In this document: positions 1 through 5,007 of the stretch, piece after piece
How the letters are laid out: every line of letters starts with the position of its first letter
How positions within the stretch are numbered: position 1 is the stretch's first letter
Origin: Acidisphaera sp035272265
Lineage (GTDB): Bacteria; Pseudomonadota; Alphaproteobacteria; Acetobacterales; Acetobacteraceae
DNA length: 7,207 bases
Assembly (NCBI GenBank): GCA_035272265.1
Contig: DATEQV010000535.1
Span: forward strand, 1 to 7,207
Direction: 5' to 3'
Translations under genes and position numbers: made by a program
The notes under the pieces: generated by a model
The model's database searches: none
Seen by the model: the letters and a program-made list of their open reading frames with translations, nothing else
Told to the model about the DNA's origin: nothing

Positions 1-860
1 CCCCAGGGATCGCGCCAGTAATCGAAGATCTGGCTGCCGAGCAGATGGCGCCCGACGCCCCACGAGTGCCGGTAGCCAGCGGCCTTGAGCACCTGCTGGC
101 CCATCTCGACCGCGTCGAGGTCGATGACTTCGAACGCGGCATGGTCGATGTCGGCGCTGGCGCCGAACGCGACGAAGAGCGTGTGGTGGTCCGAAGGCGT
201 CGCACCCAGGTCGAGCCGCATGAACGCGCCGGCCGGGGTTGCATCGGGCAGGCACAGCACGTCCGACGGGATGAACCCGAACATGCGCATGTACCACTGC
301 ACTTTGCGCGGGAAGTTCGGACTCCCCAGCACGATGTGCCCGAGCTTCGTCACCTCCGGGGGCGCGAGCGGCGGGCGCTGCGTGTCGTTGACGCGGACCG
401 TCTGCGCGGGCGCGTTGTGCGGTATCGGCGGGCGGCTCGGCAGCGGGGCAGCCTTCGCCTGACCGTGCAATACCTCCACGCAGATCCCGTCGGGGTCGCG
501 CAGCCGGACCATCTCGCCGCCGCCCGGGCCTGCGAAGGGCTCGATCGTCGCGCCGCCCCTCTCGGCAAGCGCCAGCAACGATGCGCGGTCGGGGACCGAC
601 AGGCCGACGCTGAGCAAGGCCGGCCGGTCGGCGCGGGTGACGCTGTAGATCACCGGGTTCTCGCCCACGCCGCGGAAATGCACGGTATCGTCCTGCCGTG
701 TCACAGGACGCAGGCCGAAATCCGTCAGGAACTTCGTTGCCTTGTCGAGGTCGGGACGCGCGACATGCAGATAGAGCAGCGCGTCGGCGCGGGCCACGAT
801 CGCCTTGGGCCGTTCCAACGGAATGCTGCCGGGGGGACGGGGCGTGGTGCCGTTCTTCAT
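1..860 (-). CDS. Type I extradiol ring-cleavage dioxygenase (VOC superfamily), 3' end cut by window edge
   Basis: The frame is open on the minus strand from ATG at 860 to the window edge, giving 286 residues without a stop. The protein has two glyoxalase-like VOC domains (about residues 25-132 and 170 onward) joined by a Pro/Ala-rich linker. The second domain carries the type I extradiol active-site pattern: metal ligands His174 (in KLGHIVL) and His239 (in DIDHAAFEV), plus likely second-sphere His224, His271 and Tyr280. His239, His271 and Tyr280 match the spacing known from BphC-type enzymes. The third ligand, a Glu expected about 3-4 residues after the terminal DPWG, lies outside the window. 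The expected role is Fe(II)-dependent meta-cleavage of a catechol made by the upstream hydroxylase. The start overlaps the hydroxylase stop (ATGA, 857-860), with GGGAG at 868-872 seven bases upstream, so translational coupling is likely. Substrate is unknown. A non-dioxygenase VOC protein is less likely because the active-site set looks complete as far as visible. Confidence 0.85.
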   Translation of the reverse strand, partial: MKNGTTPRPPGSIPLERPKAIVARADALLYLHVARPDLDKATKFLTDFGLRPVTRQDDTVHFRGVGENPVIYSVTRADRPALLSVGLSVPDRASLLALAERGGATIEPFAGPGGGEMVRLRDPDGICVEVLHGQAKAAPLPSRPPIPHNAPAQTVRVNDTQRPPLAPPEVTKLGHIVLGSPNFPRKVQWYMRMFGFIPSDVLCLPDATPAGAFMRLDLGATPSDHHTLFVAFGASADIDHAAFEVIDLDAVEMGQQVLKAAGYRHSWGVGRHLLGSQIFDYWRDPW

Positions 861-2446
861 GCGGCTTCTCCCAGAACGATCGGTGTGGGCGCGACAGACG
901 GAGTTCGGAACAGCGAGAGGCAGGCAGGCGCGAGACTCGGCACGAGCCTCGCCGCGATGAAGCGGTCGGGACGCACCAGCACCCCGCTCGCGCGCGACCG
1001 CTGCATCCAGGCCAGAAAGGCCGGATCCGTCGTTGTATGCGCGTTGGTGCCGGGGCGGACGTCCGCCGCGTTCCAGGCGGCGAACACCGCGCCAAGCGCT
1101 ACCAGTCGGGCCCGTTCGGCCACCGGGAGCAGGGCTTGCGGATCATGACCAAGGCCAAGCACCAGCCACTGATGGCAGCCCCAGATCGTATCGAGCGCAA
1201 CGGTCCCCGGGCTGGGCTCCGCGTGCGGCAGGATGGTACCGGAGAGGTTGCGGTGGCTGCGATCCACGAGAAGGCTCGGTGAAAGGCGCGTCGGCGGCCG
1301 GATGCCGCCGCGCTCGAGGAACCTGCGCGCCGGTCCGACTCGGTTGATGAAGAAGAACGCCACGTCGCGCAAGGCAGCGCGTGCCGGCGAGAGCGGCATG
1401 ATCACCGAGCCTAGTCTCGCCGAGAGCTTGATGATGCCGGCGACCTGCGACTTGCGTTCCGCTTCGTACGTATCGAGCAGCGCGTCATCCGCAGCGCCGC
1501 GCAACGCGTGGTCGAGCTTCCAGCCGAGATTCATGGCATCGCGGAAGCCGCTGTTCATGCCTTGCCCCGCGAAAGGCGGCATGAGATGGGCCGCATCGCC
1601 GGCGAGGAAGATGCGACCCTGCCGCCAGCGTGACGCGATCCGCGTATGGAAGGCGTACACTGTCTTCCGGTCGATCACCGGCAAGCTCCCGATGCCGAAG
1701 GGGCGCAGCAGGCGGGCGATTGTCGCGTCGCTAGCTAAATCGGCTTCGTTCTCGCCGGGCAATTGCAGGAACTCCCAGCGCAGACGATCGCCCTTCGCCG
1801 GGACCTGCACGGACGGACGACGCGGGTCGCAGCCGAAGGTGATCGCGCGCACGGTGTGCCCCGGCACGATGGCGTCGATCACGAGCCATTTCTGCGCATA
1901 GGTGGCGCCCTCCAGCACGGCGCCGATGCGCTCGCGCGTGGCGCTGCCGCCGCCCTCGCACGCAACCAGGTAGGCGGCACGCAGCGTGCGGGGGCCGGAC
2001 GCGGTGTCGACGGAAAGCGTGACACCGGCCGCATCCTGCTTCGTGTCGGTGACTTCCGCGCGGAAGACCAGCGTGACGTTCGGAAAGCGTCGCGCGCCGT
2101 CCAGCAGCTGCGCCTCGAACGTCGGCTGATGAAAGGTCGCGAGCCTCGGCTGTCCGGTGATGCTCGGCGAATCTTTCATGTGCATCAGCACCCGGCCGCG
2201 CGCATTGCGGAAGAACACCTCGGGGCTGGCGATCATGCCTTGTGCAACGGTGTCCAGCAGCCCGACCTGCACGAGGCTCCGCAGCGCCTCGTCGTCGAAC
2301 GCAATCGCCCTGGGCAACGGACAAAGGCCCTCGTTGCGTTCCAGCAGCACCACGCGGTACCCCGCGATGCCCATGAGGTTGGCCATGAACAGGCCGACCG
2401 GTCCCGCACCGATAATGGCGATATCGCAGTCCTTCGGCAGCGGCAT
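857..2446 (-). CDS. MhpA-type FAD-dependent aromatic-ring hydroxylase
   Basis: This is a flavoprotein monooxygenase of the class A family that includes 3-(3-hydroxyphenyl)propionate hydroxylase MhpA and TfdB-like phenol hydroxylases. Numbered from the preferred start at 2446 (529 aa), it shows the FAD dinucleotide-binding GAGPVG at 13-18 and the family-typical DDEALR near 51-56. The second FAD motif AGDAAHLMPPFAGQG begins near 282 and is followed by GMNSG and an RDAxNLxWKL helix. A C-terminal thioredoxin-like domain fills about 400-529. Length is close to the 554 aa of E. coli MhpA. The expected reaction is NAD(P)H- and O2-dependent ortho-hydroxylation of a phenol to a catechol in the cytoplasm. 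The motif usually read as DGxxSxxR is here CEGGGSATR, with Glu164 in place of Asp. An upstream ATG at 2455 abuts the AGGGAGG directly, whereas the ATG at 2446 sits 9 nt away, so the latter is preferred. It is first in an operon with the extradiol dioxygenase. Family is confident; substrate is not known. Confidence 0.9.
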   Translation of the reverse strand: MPLPKDCDIAIIGAGPVGLFMANLMGIAGYRVVLLERNEGLCPLPRAIAFDDEALRSLVQVGLLDTVAQGMIASPEVFFRNARGRVLMHMKDSPSITGQPRLATFHQPTFEAQLLDGARRFPNVTLVFRAEVTDTKQDAAGVTLSVDTASGPRTLRAAYLVACEGGGSATRERIGAVLEGATYAQKWLVIDAIVPGHTVRAITFGCDPRRPSVQVPAKGDRLRWEFLQLPGENEADLASDATIARLLRPFGIGSLPVIDRKTVYAFHTRIASRWRQGRIFLAGDAAHLMPPFAGQGMNSGFRDAMNLGWKLDHALRGAADDALLDTYEAERKSQVAGIIKLSARLGSVIMPLSPARAALRDVAFFFINRVGPARRFLERGGIRPPTRLSPSLLVDRSHRNLSGTILPHAEPSPGTVALDTIWGCHQWLVLGLGHDPQALLPVAERARLVALGAVFAAWNAADVRPGTNAHTTTDPAFLAWMQRSRASGVLVRPDRFIAARLVPSLAPACLSLFRTPSVAPTPIVLGEAA

Positions 2447-2455
2447 GGCCCCCAT

Positions 2456-2462
2456 CCTCCCT
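2456..2462 (-). promoter_or_regulatory. Shine-Dalgarno AGGGAGG that decides the hydroxylase start
   Basis: On the minus strand AGGGAGG ends immediately before the first ATG (2455-2453), which leaves no spacer for ribosome placement. The second in-frame ATG (2446-2444) is 9 nt downstream, a normal spacing. The shorter protein beginning MPLPKDCDIAIIGAGP also matches the usual short lead before the FAD-binding beta strand. Confidence 0.65.
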
Positions 2463-2479
2463 GGTTTCGCTTTCTGGAC

Positions 2480-2509
2480 TGGACAAATAAGTCAATATGA
2501 CCATATAGT
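2480..2509 (+). promoter_or_regulatory. Predicted sigma70 promoter for the NAD(P)-binding gene
   Basis: A -35 element TGGACA (2480-2485, 5/6 to TTGACA) and a -10 element TATAGT (2504-2509, 5/6 to TATAAT) are 18 bases apart. The same -10 and spacing occur in the tetR promoter. Transcription would start near 2516, giving a leader of about 73 nt before the ATG at 2589. The promoter is embedded in operator copy 1, so repressor binding would block it. Confidence 0.5.
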
Positions 2510-2511
2510 CA
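2481..2511. promoter_or_regulatory. Predicted TetR-family operator, copy 1 (divergent promoter region)
   Basis: Four half-sites lie in alternating orientation: GGACA 2481-2485, AGTCA 2490-2494, TGACC 2498-2502 and AGTCA 2507-2511, with spacers of 4, 3 and 4 bases. The second pair, TGACCATATAGTCA, is the better palindrome. The arrangement repeats in front of tetR at 3306-3336, and the wider 40-base alignment has 28 identities. It lies between the divergent hydroxylase and NAD(P)-binding genes and covers predicted promoters in both directions. Binding by the neighbouring TetR protein is inferred from position and symmetry. Confidence 0.7.
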
Positions 2512-2512
2512 A
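2484..2512 (-). promoter_or_regulatory. Possible promoter for the hydroxylase-dioxygenase operon
   Basis: On the minus strand TTGACT (2512-2507, 5/6 to consensus) is followed after 17 bases by TATTTG (2489-2484, 3/6). The -10 is weak, but the position suits a leader of roughly 30 nt to the hydroxylase start. It shares DNA with the plus-strand promoter and operator copy 1, so both directions could be repressed by one complex. Confidence 0.35.
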
Positions 2513-2519
2513 CATGAAA

Positions 2520-2553
2520 GAGCGGTCGGCAGACTCTGTGAAGCCCGCCGCTC
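2520..2553 (+). other. Imperfect stem-loop in the 5' leader of the NAD(P)-binding gene
   Basis: The arm at 2520-2530 pairs with 2543-2553 at 9 of 11 positions: GAGCGG with CCGCTC, then a two-base internal mismatch, then GGC with GCC. The loop is 12 bases. It lies in the predicted leader between the promoter and the ATG at 2589. There is no U-run after it, so it does not look like an intrinsic terminator. It may be chance in GC-rich DNA. Confidence 0.3.
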
Positions 2554-2588
2554 GGGTGTAGCCTTTCGCCGGGACAGGGAGATCGTCG

Positions 2589-3308
2589 ATGACCGGATGC
2601 TATTGCGTGATCGGGTGCACGCGCGGGACGGGCTTGCAGATCGTGCGACAGCTCGCCGCGCGAGGGGCGCCGGTCCGCGGCGTCGCGCGTGATCCGGCGA
2701 AGGCGCGCACCCTGCTGCCGGCCGGGGTCGACGTGCGCGCGGGCGACGTCACCGACCCCGCATCGCTCCGGCGGATCGGGCTGGGCGACTGCCGCGCGAT
2801 ATTCTTTGCGGTCGACATCACCGGCGGTGTGGGCGGACGCGGCTTCTTCAAGCCGGAAAGCGTGATCCGCGAGGTCACCTATCAGGGCCTCGTCAACACC
2901 GTGGACGCCGCGAAGGAAGCCGGGTTTGCGGGCCGGTTCGTGCTGCTCTCCGGCATGGGCTCGGAGTTCCCCTCCTTCACCGGCCGTCTGCTGAACACGA
3001 TCAAGGGAAACCTGCAGCGCAATCAGCGTGACCGGAACGATTACCTCCGCAGCAGCGGTCTCGACTGGACCATCGGGCGGGGCGCGATGCTGACGGACGA
3101 CCCAGCCGGAAAGGCGGCGATCCGCGTGACGCCGCCGGTTGGCCGCCTGTCGCTGACGTGCCGTGTCTCGCGCGCGGATTTTGCCCGCGCGCTCATCGCC
3201 GCCGCCGATGCGCAAGCGGCATCGAAGCGGATGTTCGACGTCTTCAACGTCGCGGGTCCGTCGCCGACGGACGAGGCACTGGCAGCCTCATTCGGCCTCC
3301 TGTCTTGA
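2589..3308 (+). CDS. NAD(P)-binding NmrA-like / atypical short-chain dehydrogenase family protein
   Basis: This 239-residue protein opens with a Rossmann beta strand and the glycine motif GCTRGTG (9-15), a variant of the usual GATGxxG. It also has GDVTD (52-56) after the third strand and the segment SGLDWTIGRGAMLTD (156-170), characteristic of the NAD(P)H-binding NmrA/HSCARG/YwnB-like group. The usual Pro after that Arg is replaced (RGAM rather than RPGx). A Ser-rich LLSGMGS follows strand 5 (119-125). No Tyr-x-x-x-Lys catalytic pair is evident, so classical SDR chemistry is doubtful. AGGGAG at 2576-2581, seven bases before the ATG, supports the start. It is divergent from the hydroxylase, and its stop codon lies within the operator of the next gene. 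It might be a quinone or flavin reductase, an isomerase, or an NAD(P)H sensor. Family is confident, function is not. Confidence 0.82.
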   Translation: MTGCYCVIGCTRGTGLQIVRQLAARGAPVRGVARDPAKARTLLPAGVDVRAGDVTDPASLRRIGLGDCRAIFFAVDITGGVGGRGFFKPESVIREVTYQGLVNTVDAAKEAGFAGRFVLLSGMGSEFPSFTGRLLNTIKGNLQRNQRDRNDYLRSSGLDWTIGRGAMLTDDPAGKAAIRVTPPVGRLSLTCRVSRADFARALIAAADAQAASKRMFDVFNVAGPSPTDEALAASFGLLS

Positions 3309-3334
3309 CCGATAGGTCATTTTGACCTTATAGT
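3305..3334 (+). promoter_or_regulatory. Predicted sigma70 promoter for tetR and the downstream genes
   Basis: TTGACC (3305-3310, 5/6 to consensus) and TATAGT (3329-3334, 5/6) are separated by 18 bases. They lie just upstream of the regulator ATG at 3362, giving a short leader of about 20 nt. Both elements fall inside operator copy 2, which predicts autorepression. No terminator is visible between tetR and the FAH-family gene, so this promoter may also drive the two downstream enzymes. Confidence 0.6.
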
Positions 3335-3336
3335 TG
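3306..3336. promoter_or_regulatory. Predicted TetR-family operator, copy 2 (tetR promoter)
   Basis: Half-sites TGACC 3306-3310, GGTCA 3315-3319, TGACC 3323-3327 and AGTTG 3332-3336 have spacers 4, 3 and 4. The first pair, TGACC-GATA-GGTCA, is a perfect 5+5 palindrome, and GGTCA-TTT-TGACC forms a second perfect inverted pair in the overlapping register. The first half-site contains the TGA stop codon of the upstream gene (3306-3308). The layout matches operator copy 1 base for base in spacing. Autoregulation by the TetR protein encoded immediately downstream is inferred. Confidence 0.72.
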
Positions 3337-3361
3337 GTTTGAAATACGGTTCGGCAAGACG

Positions 3362-4021
3362 ATGGCACGAGTGAACCTGGCCAGACGCGCGGAGATCGGC
3401 TCAGCCAAGCGCGCGCGCACGCGCGCCGCGATCCTGCAGGCAGCCCGCGTCTGCTACGCGGCCGCGCAGGCCGACCCGGTGACGGTGGATGCGGTGATGC
3501 AGGCGGCGGGACTGGCGAAAGGCACGTTCTATGTGCACTTCCACGACCTCGCGGAGCTCGAGGCGGAAGTCGGCGCGGCGCTGATCGAGGAGATCGACGA
3601 AAAGCTGCAGCCCACGCGGCTCGCGGTGAGCGATCCGCTGACCCGCCTCGCGACTGCCGCGACGGTCCTGCTGCGTTACCTGGCAGAGGTTCCGGCGCGC
3701 GCCCGCCTCGTGTCGCGTGCGGCCGCGCACATCCCTAATGTCGGCCAAGCGGTGCGCGTCCGGTTGCGTGAAGACCTTGCGGCCGCGCAGGACGCGGGGC
3801 GCCTCGCGCTGCCCTCGACCGATCTTGCTGCGCGCATCGTCTCGACGCTCGTCGTGCTGGCCGCGACGGATATCGGCGCGGGGCGCACGGACGCCACGGC
3901 GATCCCGGACATCGTGCGCACGATCCTGCGCGCGGTCGGCAGCGCGCCCGCGGACGCCGCAGCGCGCGCCGACCAGGCGGCGCGCAATGCCGGCAAATTC
4001 GCGCGACACATCGCCGCTTAG
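3362..4021 (+). CDS. TetR/AcrR-family transcriptional repressor
   Basis: The 219-residue protein has the typical TetR N-terminus. A basic lead (SAKRARTRAAILQAAR, about 15-30) makes helix 1. The helix-turn-helix spans about 41-60 (VTVDAVMQAAGLAKGTFYVHF), with the family-typical LAKGTFYVHF recognition helix and turn. The remaining roughly 155 residues are the all-helical ligand-binding and dimer domain, which cannot be assigned to a ligand from sequence. It probably represses the divergent hydroxylase and reductase genes and its own transcript through the two matching operators, with release by a pathway substrate or CoA intermediate. The ATG at 3362 has no strong Shine-Dalgarno, which suggests low translation as often seen for repressors. 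The C-terminal tail (about 195-219) is Ala/Arg-rich. The FAH-family gene begins 29 nt downstream. Confidence in the family is high; targets are inferred. Confidence 0.92.
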   Translation: MARVNLARRAEIGSAKRARTRAAILQAARVCYAAAQADPVTVDAVMQAAGLAKGTFYVHFHDLAELEAEVGAALIEEIDEKLQPTRLAVSDPLTRLATAATVLLRYLAEVPARARLVSRAAAHIPNVGQAVRVRLREDLAAAQDAGRLALPSTDLAARIVSTLVVLAATDIGAGRTDATAIPDIVRTILRAVGSAPADAAARADQAARNAGKFARHIAA

Positions 4022-4036
4022 CGGCACGGATCAATC

Positions 4037-4044
4037 GGGGAGGG
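4037..4044 (+). promoter_or_regulatory. Strong Shine-Dalgarno for the FAH-family gene
   Basis: GGGGAGGG lies six bases before the ATG at 4051 in the 29-nt gap after tetR. It is much stronger than the site before tetR. From a shared transcript the enzyme would therefore be made in larger amounts than the repressor. Confidence 0.6.
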
Positions 4045-4050
4045 ACTGAC

Positions 4051-5004
4051 ATGGCGATCAACATCGTCCACGCGGAACAACGCGGCGACCGTTTCTGGGG
4101 CGTCGTGGTACCGGATGGCATCGCGGTGCTGCCGACGCGCTTTCCCACGACGGCGGCGCTGATCGCCGGCGGGGAAGCGGAGTGGCGAGCCGCCGCGTCG
4201 CGTGCTCCGGACTTGCGGCTCGCCGACGTCACGCTCCTCTCGCCGGTCACGGCGCCCTGCCGCGTGATCTGCCAGGGTGCGAACTACCGGCAGCACATGA
4301 TCGAGTCTGGCCTCGATCCCGACGCGAAGACGTTCAACATGTTCTTCGAGAAGTCGGATGCGTCGGTCGCACCGCCGGTCGGCGAGGTGCTGCGGCCGTC
4401 GCATGTGCGGCTGCTCGACTACGAGATCGAGCTGGGGCTGGTTGTGCGTCAGGCGGTCGCCGGCGCCCGCACGGTGACGCCGGAGGACCTGCCCGACCTG
4501 GTCTTCGGCCTGGTGATCGCCAACGACATCAGCGCCCGCGACGTGCAGTTGCCGCAGACGCAGTTCTTCAAGGGCAAGAGCTATCGCGGCTTCTGTCCGG
4601 TCGGGCCATATCTGACGGTCCTCGAGCGGGACGAATTCCCGTTGCTCAACGAACTGTTGCTGACGCTCGCCGTGAACGGACAGGTGCGCCAGAACGACAG
4701 CACACGCAATCTGGTGTTCAAGCCGGCCGAGACGCTCGCCGAGCTGACGACCTTCTCGGACCTCTCGCCCGGCGACCTGATCCTCACCGGCACGCCGGCC
4801 GGGTGCGCGCTGCGCGTGCCGCCGCCGCCGGTGCGCCGCCTCATGCAGCTTCTGCCGGAACGCGTGCTGTGGCGGGCCTTCATCAAGACGCAGAAGAAGC
4901 GCCCCGCCTACCTCAAGCCGGGCGACCGCATGACGCTCACGATCAGAAGCAGCGACGGGCGGCTCGATCTCGGCGAGCAGCAGACGCTCGTGCGCGCGGC
5001 GTGA
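4051..5004 (+). CDS. Fumarylacetoacetate hydrolase (FAH) family enzyme
   Basis: This 317-residue FAH-fold protein is in a family that hydrolyses C-C bonds of acylpyruvates or diketo acids, or hydrates 2-hydroxydienoates. Visible landmarks are NYRQHMIESG (78-87), giving the His82/Glu85 pair of the lid, and DYEIELGLVV (123-132) with metal ligands Glu125 and Glu127. ANDISARD (157-164) supplies Asp159, FKGKSYRGFCPVGP spans 173-186 with Lys176, and LTGTPAG spans 245-251. Two features are unusual. Arg179 stands where relatives commonly have Asp (KSFD...). About 37 residues (252-288), basic and Pro-rich, separate TGTPAG from LKPGD, where most relatives have a short loop. In this cluster it probably acts on the ring-opened product of the extradiol dioxygenase or a later intermediate. 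The start is supported by a strong Shine-Dalgarno. The ligase follows after 3 nt. Family is certain; hydrolase versus hydratase is unresolved. Confidence 0.9.
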   Translation: MAINIVHAEQRGDRFWGVVVPDGIAVLPTRFPTTAALIAGGEAEWRAAASRAPDLRLADVTLLSPVTAPCRVICQGANYRQHMIESGLDPDAKTFNMFFEKSDASVAPPVGEVLRPSHVRLLDYEIELGLVVRQAVAGARTVTPEDLPDLVFGLVIANDISARDVQLPQTQFFKGKSYRGFCPVGPYLTVLERDEFPLLNELLLTLAVNGQVRQNDSTRNLVFKPAETLAELTTFSDLSPGDLILTGTPAGCALRVPPPPVRRLMQLLPERVLWRAFIKTQKKRPAYLKPGDRMTLTIRSSDGRLDLGEQQTLVRAA

Positions 5005-5007
5005 ACG

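Noticed and set aside
45..1148. 367-codon open frame on the plus strand
   Set aside because: It is the complement of the extradiol dioxygenase and the hydroxylase 3' end, both with clear motifs on the minus strand. The translation is Arg/Ala-rich without domains.
2514..2561. 15-codon leader peptide MKERSADSVKPAARV before the NAD(P)-binding gene
   Set aside because: Its ATG lies only 4 bases after the predicted -10 element, so it would probably not be in the transcript. There is no Shine-Dalgarno and no run of one amino acid suggesting attenuation.
1731..3215. 494-codon open frame on the minus strand
   Set aside because: It runs antisense through the NAD(P)-binding gene, across the divergent promoter and out of frame through the hydroxylase. 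No family resemblance and no plausible start context.
3401..4027. 208-codon minus-strand frame opposite tetR
   Set aside because: The plus strand encodes a standard TetR helix-turn-helix. The antisense product is Arg-rich and has no recognisable fold.
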